A stretch of 64,000 nucleotides of DNA from Clostridiales bacterium. GTDB taxonomy: Bacteria; Bacillota; Clostridia; TANB77; CAG-508. Below, one piece after another: positions 1 through 9,725 of the stretch. Each line of letters begins with the position of its first letter. Within the stretch, counting starts at the first letter, position 1. The position numbers were made by a program, and so were the translations under genes. The DNA lies in contig DPDV01000008.1 in NCBI GenBank assembly GCA_003534295.1, positions 147,086-211,085 on the forward strand, in the 5' to 3' direction. The notes under the pieces were generated by a model. That model was not told where the DNA came from and ran no database searches. It saw nothing but the letters and a program-made list of their open reading frames with translations.

Positions 1-1393
1 CTAGCATACTATTGAATGCCCCATATATTGCGGCAAGCGAATATAAATGTACTCCTTCGTTCATTTCCCATATATCATAACTAATTGGTAGTTTTTCTCT
101 TTCTTTTGTATGATATGTTTCTTCTATTTCATTTTTTACAACATCACTTTCATCTCTTGTGCCTAATATATTATCCATATAAATAAATAGAAACCTCGTT
201 GCCTTTTCACACATTTTTAATGTATCTTTTAAAAATTTTATTTCTTTTGTCTTTTTGTAGTGTTCATTTACACCATATATTACACTTGCTGTTTCATCTA
301 TTTGATATCCCCAGCATGGAGCCAGCTTACCATCTGTATAAAATCTTTGCTCCCACATTCCATTTTCACTTTGTGTATTTTTGCAAAATACTTTATAAAA
401 CTTTTCGGTTTCCTTTGTCATATTTAATATGTCTAATGCCCTCGTTACAAACACTGCATCTCTTGGCCAGCAATATGCATATTTTCCACACTTTGTGATA
501 TTTTCGTCCACTTCTATTGCTGCAGATATTCCGCCAACTTCTTGATTTGTTAATAATGGAAATAACAATATTGTTCTTTTGTATACTTTATTTAATTTTC
601 TGTTAAATTCTGTGTCTTCTTCTGGCATCTGTAAAGTATCATGGTCTTTAACATATTTTCTCCAATATTTTTTTACTGTTACTTCTTCTTTTTGTGCATC
701 TATTTTTTTTATTGCTTTTATCTGTTCTTGTAAATCTATTTCATTTTTATTTTCTATTATTGATATATATACAACTAATTCTTTTATTTCATTTGGCTTT
801 AATAAACCAATATTATAGCTTATACTAGAGTCTGGCGACATTCCTATATAATCTTTGTCTGCTATTTCTCCACTGTTTATGTTATTTTTAGTATCATTTA
901 ATTGATAACTTAACATTTCTTTATTTGACGTTATGCAAAATGCTGTATTGTGTGTATATTGTATTAATGTATTATCTTTTACAACTGCTCCTACCATATT
1001 ATTATAGTCTGATAACAACTTTGAGTGTATCAAAAAATTCACATTTAATTCTATAGAATTCTTATTTTCAAATGTATATTTTTTTACTAATACACTATTT
1101 TTTAGTAATACAAAATCAGTTTGTGTTATTTTTAAATTAAAATATGTGTTTTTAATTTCGGTATTTAAAATATTAGTATCTTCTGTATAATACTGTTGAT
1201 ACATATTGTTAATGTCTTGATGTAAATATATAATCCCAGAATCGTTTATTTTTACTCCTGTTTCAAAGTAATCTATAAATTGCATATAATCAGGTGAAGG
1301 ATAAATTAGTCTTAGTAATTCACCATTCTTGGAATAGCTGGCTGTTATGTTTTTTCCACCTATTATAGCATCATTATAATATTTATTCTTCAT
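1..1393 (-). CDS. Glycoside hydrolase family 15 (glucoamylase-like), 3' end cut by window edge
   Basis: An open frame starts at ATG 1393 after an AAAGGGG ribosome site and runs off the left edge with no stop, giving about 464 visible codons. The first ~220 residues look like the beta-rich N-terminal domain seen before the catalytic barrel in bacterial GH15 enzymes. The (alpha/alpha)6-barrel signature follows: a WPRDAVFV stretch, then MWEQRFYTDG, and SYDIWEMNEGVHLYS, which carries a Glu at the place of the family's catalytic acid. Such enzymes release glucose from alpha-glucans and are cytoplasmic when, as here, no signal peptide is present. Family assignment is firm; the exact substrate is not visible. 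Confidence 0.85.
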   Translation of the reverse strand, partial: MKNKYYNDAIIGGKNITASYSKNGELLRLIYPSPDYMQFIDYFETGVKINDSGIIYLHQDINNMYQQYYTEDTNILNTEIKNTYFNLKITQTDFVLLKNSVLVKKYTFENKNSIELNVNFLIHSKLLSDYNNMVGAVVKDNTLIQYTHNTAFCITSNKEMLSYQLNDTKNNINSGEIADKDYIGMSPDSSISYNIGLLKPNEIKELVVYISIIENKNEIDLQEQIKAIKKIDAQKEEVTVKKYWRKYVKDHDTLQMPEEDTEFNRKLNKVYKRTILLFPLLTNQEVGGISAAIEVDENITKCGKYAYCWPRDAVFVTRALDILNMTKETEKFYKVFCKNTQSENGMWEQRFYTDGKLAPCWGYQIDETASVIYGVNEHYKKTKEIKFLKDTLKMCEKATRFLFIYMDNILGTRDESDVVKNEIEETYHTKEREKLPISYDIWEMNEGVHLYSLAAIYGAFNSML

Positions 1394-1405
1394 TTGTTTT
1401 CCCCT

Positions 1406-3055
1406 TTAACTTTTTTCAACTATTTTCACTATTTGATTTTCTAATTCTTTTAATCTTTCTGCCAATTCTGTTATATCTTCTTCTTTTCTATCTTCTGACA
1501 AATACCCATCTTTTACAATTTCTTCCATGTCTTCTATTTCTTCTTTTAATGTTCTCATTCTTTCTAATATTTCTAATCTTACAAATTTCTTCTCATTTGG
1601 TCCTTCTACTCTATTTGTCATACTTACTTTTTCTTTTAATTCATATGTTTCTCCATATTCTGGAATTGTTACCGGTATATTTAAATCTTCTAATATTTTA
1701 TTTTTTAATATAATCTGTCCTTCTGCTTCTCCATGCACTAAGAAAATATGTTTTGGTTTTATTGCATATGAATAAATAAAATTCATTAACCATTCTTGAT
1801 CCGCATGTCCAGAATATCCTTCTATATATTCTATTCTTGCATTTACTGCAATTTCTTCTCCAAATATTTTTACTGTTTTAGCACCATCTACTATTTTTCT
1901 CCCTAATGTTCCTGGTGCTTGATATCCAACAAATAATATTGTACTGTTTGGATTCCATAAATTATGTTTTAAATGATGTTTTATTCTTCCAACTTCACAC
2001 ATTCCACTTGCTGAAATAATTATAGAAGGTTCATTTTTTTCATTTAATTCTTTTGACTCATCTGCAGTTCTAGTAAACTTTAACCCTGGAAATTCTAATG
2101 GATTGTCTCCTCTCTTAATTAATTCTTGAGTTTCTTCGTCAAATAAATCCATATTCTCTTTAAAAACCTCTGTAGCAGATATTGCAAGTGGACTATCTAC
2201 ATATACTGGTGCACTCATCAATTTTTCATATTCTTTTTTAAATTTTTCATCGTCTTGATTTTCTTTCAAATTGTTTAATTCATATAGTATTTCCTGTGTT
2301 CTACCTACCGCAAACGAAGGAATTACCACTGTTCCACCATTTTCCAAAGTTTCTGAAACTATTTTCAAAAACATCTGAGCTTTTTCTTCATTTCTATTAT
2401 GTAACCTTCCTCCATATGTAGACTCCATAACCAAGTAGTCTGTTCTTTCTATCATTGTAGGTGATGATAATAGTGGAATATCATTGTTGCCCAAATCTCC
2501 TGTAAATACCGTTTTTATCTCTTCTCCATTTTCGTTTATCCATACTTCTATAATACTTGAACCTAACATATGACCTGCATCATTAAATCTAACATGTATA
2601 TTAGGGTCTATTTCTATTATCTCATCATATTTTACAGGTTTAAAAACTTCCATTGCTTTCAAAGCTTCTTCTGCTGTGTATAGTGGTGGCAAAGCCTCTT
2701 TTCCTTCTCTTTTTCTTTTTCTATTTTTCCATTCTATTTCCATTTCTTGTATATGTCCACTATCTGGCAACATTATAGTACACAAGTCGCATGTAGCCTT
2801 TGTTGCATATATGGGCTTTCTATATCCTTCATTATATAATTTAGGAATTCTTCCAGAGTGGTCTATATGAGCATGTGTTAAAAGCATAAAGTCTATTTCA
2901 TTAACATCAAACAAAAATGGCTCTGCATTTTTTAATTCATCTTTTGTACTTCCTTGAAACATTCCACAGTCAACTAAAAATTTTTTTCCTGCTCCTTCAA
3001 CTAAAAAGTTAGAGCCTGTTACAGTTTTTGTTGCACCTAAAAAAGTTATATTCAT
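1406..3055 (-). CDS. Metallo-beta-lactamase / beta-CASP RNase-like hydrolase
   Basis: 549 residues. The zinc-binding motif HAHIDH lies at residues 61-66, followed by DAGHMLGSS, FTGDLG, a beta-CASP insert containing SGMCEVGRIKHH, and the C-terminal YSGHAD and FLVHGE motifs. This is the CPSF73-like class of bacterial beta-CASP proteins (RNA-specificity domain) rather than classical RNase J, so an RNA nuclease role is probable but not shown. A Glu/Lys-rich tail (about residues 500-549) looks like a short coiled coil. It starts 12 bases downstream of the stop of the coiled-coil gene and probably shares its transcript. Confidence 0.85.
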   Translation of the reverse strand: MNITFLGATKTVTGSNFLVEGAGKKFLVDCGMFQGSTKDELKNAEPFLFDVNEIDFMLLTHAHIDHSGRIPKLYNEGYRKPIYATKATCDLCTIMLPDSGHIQEMEIEWKNRKRKREGKEALPPLYTAEEALKAMEVFKPVKYDEIIEIDPNIHVRFNDAGHMLGSSIIEVWINENGEEIKTVFTGDLGNNDIPLLSSPTMIERTDYLVMESTYGGRLHNRNEEKAQMFLKIVSETLENGGTVVIPSFAVGRTQEILYELNNLKENQDDEKFKKEYEKLMSAPVYVDSPLAISATEVFKENMDLFDEETQELIKRGDNPLEFPGLKFTRTADESKELNEKNEPSIIISASGMCEVGRIKHHLKHNLWNPNSTILFVGYQAPGTLGRKIVDGAKTVKIFGEEIAVNARIEYIEGYSGHADQEWLMNFIYSYAIKPKHIFLVHGEAEGQIILKNKILEDLNIPVTIPEYGETYELKEKVSMTNRVEGPNEKKFVRLEILERMRTLKEEIEDMEEIVKDGYLSEDRKEEDITELAERLKELENQIVKIVEKS

Positions 3056-3067
3056 AAATTCCCTCCA

Positions 3068-4582
3068 TTAAATAAATATTTTTGTTTTCTTTTTAATTTT
3101 TATTTTTTTGGCTTGTGTTATTTTTTTGCTTTCTAAAACCTTTCCATCATAATACTGTAAATATATAATATTATTTTCTTCTTTTGGTTCTATGCTTATA
3201 CTTTGCAAATCTATTATTTGGGTATCAAATATCATTTTTAATATTACAAAATTTTCCTTAGAATCTTCTGACACATTTTCAATTACTTTTAACTTTGTTG
3301 CCTTATCTATTAAAGACTTTATAGTTTTTGCAAAACTTATTTTTAGTTCTTTTATATCTTTCAAGAACTCATTTCCATACATTATAAATCTATAATATCT
3401 TAATTCATATATTAATTCAATTATTTCTTTTTTATTTTCTATATTTTTTATTTTTTCCCTTAAGCCAAGCAAAAACATCCTGCACAATTCCAAAGTCTGA
3501 TCCCCTTGTATACTTTCTAAAAAGTCATACTTATTCTTTGTATTTTCCATTCTTTTAATATATTCTTTTGGCTGTATCAATTCATTGCACTCTGTTATTC
3601 TCTTTAATAAAGCTGTTCTTTCTTTTTTTAATTCGTCATTCCACTCTTTTATAGTTAAATTTTCATATTTTTTGCTTCTTTTTTCATATTGTTTTTTTAA
3701 CAAGTTTTTATCATTTTGTATCTTATCTATTGCATTTATTTTTCTATTAAATCTCTTTTTTTCATTTGTTAATTCTTCTAAAAACCTCTCTTTATTTTGC
3801 ATTATTTCTAATTGTTTTTTGTATTTACTTTTTATCTTTATTAGTTCTTCTTTCGCCTTTTGATTGCTATTTGCATATAAGTACATTAAGTTTTTATATA
3901 ATATATCATTAAATTTGTTGCCTATTTTTACTCCATACTCAACTATCACTTGTTGTTTTAACATATCTATATAATTTAATGTTATATTATTGTTGTTTAT
4001 AAATTCATACATCAATTTATAGCCTACTGTGTAATTCAATGTTTGGTATACTATATTATATTTATATTTTTCAGTTTTTTCATTGGTAATGCTCCATGAC
4101 CATCCATTAAAATTTTTTATCACTTCTAGTTGATTTACTGTTGCTCCTATTTTTAGCACATCTCTATAAGCATTGTCTATATATTCATATTGTTTTGGTA
4201 TTTTAATTGGAGTCCTAGAAATTTCTAATATTGCTTCTAACAGAAAATTCTCATTTTCTAATACCGTTATTTTATCGTTTTCTATCTCATAACTTTTTGA
4301 GGCTTCTCTAAATTTTTGTCCTATTTCTGAATTATTTTTTATTATTTCTATTTCTGCACATTTATTTTGAATAGTGTTTATCAAATATTGTATAAAATCA
4401 TTTTTTAAAGGAACTTGCCTTTTGGTTTTTTCATAATCAGAATATGAGTTTTCAATTTTATAAAACATATTTAACAGAAGATTTTTTGCGCCTAAGGAAT
4501 ACACCTTATTTTCTAAAACCTTCTCGAGTTTATTATTATAATCTTTTATATTAAATTTAGAAAACAATTTATTTTTAATCAT
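3068..4582 (-). CDS. Hypothetical coiled-coil protein
   Basis: 504 residues with no family I recognise. Residues about 235-345 are rich in Lys/Glu heptads and form a probable coiled coil; there is no signal peptide or clear membrane segment, and the C-terminus is strongly basic (a KKIKIKKKTKI run). It starts 11 bases after the ftsK stop and is followed closely by the beta-CASP gene, so the three are probably co-transcribed. Position suggests a chromosome or cell-cycle role, but this is only inference. Confidence 0.6.
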   Translation of the reverse strand: MIKNKLFSKFNIKDYNNKLEKVLENKVYSLGAKNLLLNMFYKIENSYSDYEKTKRQVPLKNDFIQYLINTIQNKCAEIEIIKNNSEIGQKFREASKSYEIENDKITVLENENFLLEAILEISRTPIKIPKQYEYIDNAYRDVLKIGATVNQLEVIKNFNGWSWSITNEKTEKYKYNIVYQTLNYTVGYKLMYEFINNNNITLNYIDMLKQQVIVEYGVKIGNKFNDILYKNLMYLYANSNQKAKEELIKIKSKYKKQLEIMQNKERFLEELTNEKKRFNRKINAIDKIQNDKNLLKKQYEKRSKKYENLTIKEWNDELKKERTALLKRITECNELIQPKEYIKRMENTKNKYDFLESIQGDQTLELCRMFLLGLREKIKNIENKKEIIELIYELRYYRFIMYGNEFLKDIKELKISFAKTIKSLIDKATKLKVIENVSEDSKENFVILKMIFDTQIIDLQSISIEPKEENNIIYLQYYDGKVLESKKITQAKKIKIKKKTKIFI

Positions 4583-4593
4583 TTCTTAATCCT

Positions 4594-6921
4594 TTATACG
4601 TTTTCTGTTTGTGTATATGATGTAGTTTTTAATTCTTGCCATCTTTCTTTAGACATCAAAACCTCTCTTGGCTTACTTCCTTGAAATCCAGATATAATAC
4701 CTCTTTCTTCCATTTGGTCTATTATTCTACCTGCTCTTGCATATCCTACTTTAAATCTTCTTTGTATAAACGATGTTGAGGCTTGTCCTGTTTCAACAAC
4801 AACCTCTATTGCTTCCATTAAAAGTGGGTCTGTATCATCATCATTCTCTTGTTCCTCTATTTCTTTATCTGTACTATTAGCTTTTTCTATTTGCTCTAAT
4901 ATATCATCATTATATGTAGCTTCTCCATTTGCTTTTACAAAGTCAACTACCTTTTCTACCTCTTTGTCTGATATAAATGCTCCTTGTACTCTGGTTGGTT
5001 TAGCTGCTCCTGCTGGATAAAATAACATATCGCCCTTTCCTAGTAACTTTTCTGCACCCGCCATGTCTAAAATCGTTCTAGAATCCACTTGTGAAGAAAC
5101 GGCAAATGAAATTCTTGAAGGTATATTTGCTTTAATTATTCCTGTAATAACATCTACTGATGGCCTTTGTGTAGCTATAACCAGATGCATTCCCGCAGCT
5201 CTTGCTTTTTGTGCCAATCTGCATATAGAGTCTTCTACTTCTTTAGAAGAAACCATCATTAAATCTGCTAACTCGTCAATTATTATTACTATTTGTGGTA
5301 ATTTTTCTGTTGAGCCTTCTTTGTCTAGTTCTTCATTATACCCTTTTATATCTCTAACATTTTTACTAGCAAACAAGCTATATCTGTTTTCCATTTCTTG
5401 TACTGCCCATGCCAATGCTCCTGCTGCTTTTTTAGGATCTGTAACAACAGGAATTAGTAAATGTGGTATTCCATTATAAACAGATAATTCTACCACTTTT
5501 GGGTCTACCATTACTAATTTTACTTCACTAGGTTTTGCTTTATATATTATACTTGCTATTAATGTATTTATACATACACTTTTACCTGAACCTGTAGCTC
5601 CCGCTATTAATACATGTGGCATTTTTGCTATGTCTGTTACAACTTCTTCTCCTGCCACGTCTTTTCCTAATGCAAACGCAAGCTTTGACTTATGTTCTAT
5701 AAATTTAGAACAATCAATTATATCTCTTAAATGTACTATTTCGTTTTCCTTATTAGGAATTTCTATTCCAACAGCTTGCTTTCCTGGTATTGGTGCTTCT
5801 ATCCTTATTGTTTCTGCTGCTAGATTTAATGCTATATCATCTGCCAAATTAGCTATTTTGCTTACTCTTACACCTTCGGCTGGTTTTAGCTCATATCTTG
5901 TTATTGCAGGTCCAACTGAAACATTTTCTACCTTCGCTGAAACGCCAAAACTATATAATGTTTTTTGCAATTTTGCTGCTGTATCTGTTACTGCCTTTTT
6001 TCCACCTTTTACAGATTTTTTTTCTCCCTCGCTTAATAGCTGTACTGGTGGAAATTCATAATGCTCATCCTCTACTGTTAGTGCATGTTCTAATTGTAAA
6101 ACTTCCTTTACCTTCTCTTGTTTTTGTTCTTGTTCTTTCTTAAATAAGTTTTCTTCTATATATCCTTCTGATGCTTTCTTTTTACTGCTTTTACCATCAT
6201 CATTTAAGTTTATTGTTATTTGGTCATCTAATTCAAGAGCAGCTCTTCTTTGTTCTTCTTTTTCTCTTAATCTTTTTTCTCTTCTTGTTTCTTTTTTATC
6301 TTCATTTTCTTCTACTTTCATTACTGTTGGTTTTTTTCTTTCTTCCTTAATTCTCTCCTTTTCTTCTGCCAGTTTTCTTTCTTCTCTTTCAGCTAATCTC
6401 ACTCTTATTTCTTCTATTGGATTAATATTAAATATTAAAATTATCAATATTAATTCCACACCTAAAACTAGTATTGATGCACCTACTTTTCCCAATAATT
6501 TTGTTAATGGTATTGCACCTATTGCGCCTATTACTCCCCCTACTTTATCATCCGTTTTTCCTTGTTCATATGCGCGAGTTACTGTGTCTAAAAATCCATT
6601 AGAGAACTGTTCTACATCTTTAGGTAAATATACTATGTGCATAAAAATTGCAACACATACTAATAGCAATGCATATTGAAATAATTTAATATATGCATCT
6701 TCTTTTTTATTACATAATTTATATATTGCTATCAAGAATGTTCCTATTGGGACAATATATTTTATAAATCCCATAACTCCACTCAATATTGAACTTATTT
6801 GCTGTCCCATTATTCCAGATTGATTATATATAAGCACACCTAAAAGTACACTAAATATCACCATTGTTATTATTGATATGTTTGCATTATCCCTTTTCTT
6901 TTTCCTTCCTCTTTTTGCCAA
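4594..6921 (-). CDS. ftsK: DNA translocase FtsK/SpoIIIE
   Basis: 775 residues, the usual length for Firmicute SpoIIIE/FtsK. The N-terminus holds about four membrane segments (residues ~15-175), then a charged Lys/Glu linker (~180-300), then the RecA-like motor with Walker A GATGSGKS and Walker [13 protein letters not shown] winged-helix gamma domain ([16 protein letters not shown]) sits near the C-terminus and would recognise polar DNA sequences. It pumps chromosomal DNA across the division or sporulation septum. It is preceded by a terminator, so it likely has its own promoter. Confidence 0.95.
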   Translation of the reverse strand: MAKRGRKKKRDNANISIITMVIFSVLLGVLIYNQSGIMGQQISSILSGVMGFIKYIVPIGTFLIAIYKLCNKKEDAYIKLFQYALLLVCVAIFMHIVYLPKDVEQFSNGFLDTVTRAYEQGKTDDKVGGVIGAIGAIPLTKLLGKVGASILVLGVELILIILIFNINPIEEIRVRLAEREERKLAEEKERIKEERKKPTVMKVEENEDKKETRREKRLREKEEQRRAALELDDQITINLNDDGKSSKKKASEGYIEENLFKKEQEQKQEKVKEVLQLEHALTVEDEHYEFPPVQLLSEGEKKSVKGGKKAVTDTAAKLQKTLYSFGVSAKVENVSVGPAITRYELKPAEGVRVSKIANLADDIALNLAAETIRIEAPIPGKQAVGIEIPNKENEIVHLRDIIDCSKFIEHKSKLAFALGKDVAGEEVVTDIAKMPHVLIAGATGSGKSVCINTLIASIIYKAKPSEVKLVMVDPKVVELSVYNGIPHLLIPVVTDPKKAAGALAWAVQEMENRYSLFASKNVRDIKGYNEELDKEGSTEKLPQIVIIIDELADLMMVSSKEVEDSICRLAQKARAAGMHLVIATQRPSVDVITGIIKANIPSRISFAVSSQVDSRTILDMAGAEKLLGKGDMLFYPAGAAKPTRVQGAFISDKEVEKVVDFVKANGEATYNDDILEQIEKANSTDKEIEEQENDDDTDPLLMEAIEVVVETGQASTSFIQRRFKVGYARAGRIIDQMEERGIISGFQGSKPREVLMSKERWQELKTTSYTQTENV

Positions 6922-6961
6922 ATCTATCTCACTCCTATTTTTTCATTTTATATGAACTAAA

Positions 6962-7022
6962 AAATCAGAAGCCGGAAATCAATTTACATTGATTTTAATC
7001 TTAAACCCCCGACTTCTGATTT
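6962..7022 (-). terminator. Rho-independent terminator after the coiled-coil gene at 7033
   Basis: Outer arms AAATCAGAAG (6962-6971) and CTTCTGATTT (7013-7022) pair perfectly, with an inner hairpin (AATCAA/TTGATT). On the minus strand the stem is followed by a run of T. It separates the 7033 gene from ftsK. Confidence 0.75.
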
Positions 7023-7032
7023 CCGAATTTTC

Positions 7033-7470
7033 TTATTTAAGTTCTTTTCTATTGTTTCTTATTACTTTTAAAGCATCTTCCAAAGCAACTTCTATACCTG
7101 ATAGTACATTGTCAGCATATTCTTTAGTCCCTTTTGAAATTTCTCTAGACATCTCATTTGCAGTTTCTATAATTTCAACTTTTTTCTCATATGCCTTCCT
7201 TGTTATTTCGTGTTCATCTATCATCGAAATAATTCTATTTTCTGCTTCTTTTATTATATCATCTGCTTCATTTTGAGCTTGTACCAATATTTTTTGTCTC
7301 TCTTCTTTTACCCATTTTGCCTGTTTTAATTCATCTGGCAATTTTAATCTTATTTCCTTAATAATATCCAAGACTTCTTCTTTATCTACTATACATTTGC
7401 TAGAAAAGGGCATATTTCTACTTTTTTCCAATATATCTTCCAATGTTTCTAATAAAGTAAATATCTCCAT
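7033..7470 (-). CDS. Coiled-coil protein, ATP-synthase-B / DivIVA-like
   Basis: 145 residues. The middle and C-terminal parts (about 50-140) form a long amphipathic helix rich in Glu, Lys and Ala, resembling proteins often labelled ATPase or V-type ATP synthase H-like in clostridia. No membrane segment or catalytic motif is visible. It lies 4 bases downstream of rsmD, so the two form a transcription unit. The function is unknown; a scaffold role is possible. Confidence 0.6.
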   Translation of the reverse strand: MEIFTLLETLEDILEKSRNMPFSSKCIVDKEEVLDIIKEIRLKLPDELKQAKWVKEERQKILVQAQNEADDIIKEAENRIISMIDEHEITRKAYEKKVEIIETANEMSREISKGTKEYADNVLSGIEVALEDALKVIRNNRKELK

Positions 7471-7474
7471 TTCT

Positions 7475-8035
7475 CTACTCCTTTCGCTTTAAAAATATAA
7501 GATTTGCTCTCCCATATTTTCTTATATCAAATATTTCTGCTTCTATTTGAGTTAAGTTTTTTAACTCTCTTTCTTTTTCATCGGTTTCTATGATTATTAC
7601 TCCATCTTTTTTTAATAAATTTAAAAATAATATTTTTTCTGTTGCTTTTACTGCAATATCTGCCTTATATGGTGGATCAATATATATTAAATTAAATCTA
7701 ATCTTATCATCATATAATTGTTTCAGACATTTTTCATAATCATTATTTAATACAATTGCTTTATCTTTTAATCTTGTTTTAATTAAATTTTCGTATACCA
7801 TTTTTGTTGCTTGATGCGATTTCTCACAAAAATAGGCTTTTTCTGCTCCTCTGCTTATACACTCTATGCCTATTGCACCACTGCCAGCAAACAAGTCTAA
7901 AACAATAGCATCTTCCAATTTGTTTTGAATTATATTAAACAATGATTCTTTCACTCTATCTAAAGTTGGTCTTGTTTCTATACTATCTATTGAATTTATT
8001 TTTGTTCCTCTTGCTGTTCCACTTATTACTCTCAT
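7475..8035 (-). CDS. rsmD: 16S rRNA (guanine966-N2)-methyltransferase
   Basis: 186 residues, normal for RsmD. The SAM-binding motif LDLFAGSGAIGIE is followed by the catalytic N-methyltransferase motif DPPY (in YIDPPYKAD). The N-terminus RVISGTARG is typical of the family. The enzyme methylates G966 in helix 31 of 16S rRNA in the assembled 30S particle. Confidence 0.93.
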   Translation of the reverse strand: MRVISGTARGTKINSIDSIETRPTLDRVKESLFNIIQNKLEDAIVLDLFAGSGAIGIECISRGAEKAYFCEKSHQATKMVYENLIKTRLKDKAIVLNNDYEKCLKQLYDDKIRFNLIYIDPPYKADIAVKATEKILFLNLLKKDGVIIIETDEKERELKNLTQIEAEIFDIRKYGRANLIFLKRKE

Positions 8036-8181
8036 AGCACCTCTACGATTTTACATATATATTTTATCTTTTATATACAATATGTCAATAATAATAATAT
8101 AATTGTAATATACATTTAATAGTTTTGTAATATATTGGAATACTGTAATTCAATTGTATTATATAACAAAGTATAAAAAAA

Positions 8182-8211
8182 TGTCAATGGCATTGCAATT
8201 TTCCATTGACA
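8182..8211 (-). terminator. Terminator downstream of greA
   Basis: TGTCAATGG (8182-8190) pairs with CCATTGACA (8203-8211). The minus strand continues into a T-rich run. It lies just after the greA stop. The rest of the 8036-8239 gap is AT-rich and shows nothing else I can identify. Confidence 0.75.
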
Positions 8212-8239
8212 TATATAATTTAAAATAATTTTAAAAATT

Positions 8240-8716
8240 TTATTTTGTTATTGATAAAATTTTATATTTTATTACTCCAGCTGGTGCTTGTGCTTCTACT
8301 ATTTGGTTCTTTTTAGCTCCTATTAAAGCTTTTCCAATTGGTGATTCGTTTGAAATTTTATTTTGTGATAGGTCAACTTCCGTAGATCCTACTATTGTAT
8401 AAGTAAGTTCTTCATCAAATTCCATATCTAATATTTTTACAGTATTTCCAACTTGTACGGTTTTAGTATCTATTTCTGATTCATCTATAATTTTTGCATA
8501 TCTAATTTTATTTTCTAATTCTGCTATTTTAGCTTCATTTGCTGCTTGTGCACCTTTTGCCTCATCATATTCAGAATTCTCAGACAAATCTCCAAATCCT
8601 AAAGCTACCTTTATTCTATCTGCTATTTCGCCTCTTTTTTCTGTAACTAAATATTCTAATTCTTTTTCTAGCTTTTCATATCCTTCTTGAGTTAATAAAA
8701 CTTCTTTTTCTTCCAT
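8240..8716 (-). CDS. greA: Transcription elongation factor GreA
   Basis: 158 residues from ATG 8716, chosen because an AAGGAGG site sits about 9 bases upstream; a TTG three codons earlier would be too close. The N-terminal coiled coil (LTQEGYEKLEKELEYL to KIRYAKIIDE) is followed by the C-terminal FKBP-like domain with the SPIGKALIG motif. GreA rescues backtracked RNA polymerase by stimulating transcript cleavage. It has its own terminator. Confidence 0.95.
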   Translation of the reverse strand: MEEKEVLLTQEGYEKLEKELEYLVTEKRGEIADRIKVALGFGDLSENSEYDEAKGAQAANEAKIAELENKIRYAKIIDESEIDTKTVQVGNTVKILDMEFDEELTYTIVGSTEVDLSQNKISNESPIGKALIGAKKNQIVEAQAPAGVIKYKILSITK

Positions 8717-8795
8717 TTTTGTCAACCTCCTTTTCTACATGAAGTCTATACTGTTTTCACAGTATGATATATACTAATCCAAATTTAAAGTTTTG

Positions 8796-9635
8796 TCAAG
8801 GAATTCTTTTAAATTCCTCTTGTGAAATTATCCCTTTATCCCCTATTAGATTAAGAATATGTATATTGTCTTCTTTTATTCTGTCTTTTATTCTTGCTAG
8901 CTCTTGTTTTTGATTTACTAAGCTCATATATAGTATATTTTTATTTATTTTTTCCATCATCCTTCCAAAATGTTCTATTAGTTCATCTGGAATTTGTATA
9001 TTCACATTATTTATGCTTATTCCTTCAAATGCCATACTTTCTATTTTCACTTTTTGTTCAATATTAATTAATATTGCTGTTCTGTTTATATTATATTTTT
9101 CTATTTCTCCTATGCCATAATCAAAATTCACTATATATTTCGCTCTTCTCAAACTTTTTCTTTTATTATTAGATAAATATATTGTTGTTTCTTCTTCAAA
9201 TATATTTTCTACAATTTTTTGAAACTTACTAAGTTCTTCCGTTATTATATTGGTAGTTTTAAATTTCTCCGATAGCGTTTTTATATTTTCTAAATATATA
9301 TCTTCATCTTTGTTTATCAAAAAGTATATATCCTCTTGTTCCATTTTTTTCCCTTGAATTTCAAATATATATTCTAATATTTCCAATATCAAATATTTAA
9401 TTATATCTTTTTCATCTATTAGGATTTTTTTATCTACGTATTGTTGTATTTCTTCTTCACATGCTACCTGTTTTATATTATCTTTTTTTATTAATTTTCT
9501 TAATTTTTCTACACATCTTCTATTTAAGTTACTTATTTCATATATATAATATTCTTTAAACTTTGTAGTAATTATTATATTTAATTTTTTTTCCCACCAT
9601 CTTGCTCTATTAGATAAAAAAATATATCCTACCAT
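8796..9635 (-). CDS. Hypothetical protein
   Basis: 279 residues, no family recognised. It is predicted soluble and mixed alpha/beta, with no signal peptide, no clear membrane segment and no catalytic motif. A weak GAAAGAG ribosome site precedes ATG 9635. It lies between greA and the GH18 gene on the same strand, with a terminator upstream separating it from the latter. Confidence 0.5.
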   Translation of the reverse strand: MVGYIFLSNRARWWEKKLNIIITTKFKEYYIYEISNLNRRCVEKLRKLIKKDNIKQVACEEEIQQYVDKKILIDEKDIIKYLILEILEYIFEIQGKKMEQEDIYFLINKDEDIYLENIKTLSEKFKTTNIITEELSKFQKIVENIFEEETTIYLSNNKRKSLRRAKYIVNFDYGIGEIEKYNINRTAILINIEQKVKIESMAFEGISINNVNIQIPDELIEHFGRMMEKINKNILYMSLVNQKQELARIKDRIKEDNIHILNLIGDKGIISQEEFKRIP

Positions 9636-9667
9636 TTTTCACTCTTTCTCGTCCTTTATATATTAAA

Positions 9668-9704
9668 AAATAAATCTTAAAATTAATAATTTTAAGATTT
9701 ATTT
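9668..9704 (-). terminator. Terminator downstream of the GH18 gene
   Basis: A near-perfect long stem (AAATAAATCTTAAAATT pairing with AATTTTAAGATTTATTT) sits directly after the GH18 stop; the minus strand continues into T-rich sequence. Confidence 0.7.
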
Positions 9705-9725
9705 TAATATTATATTATCTTTTTG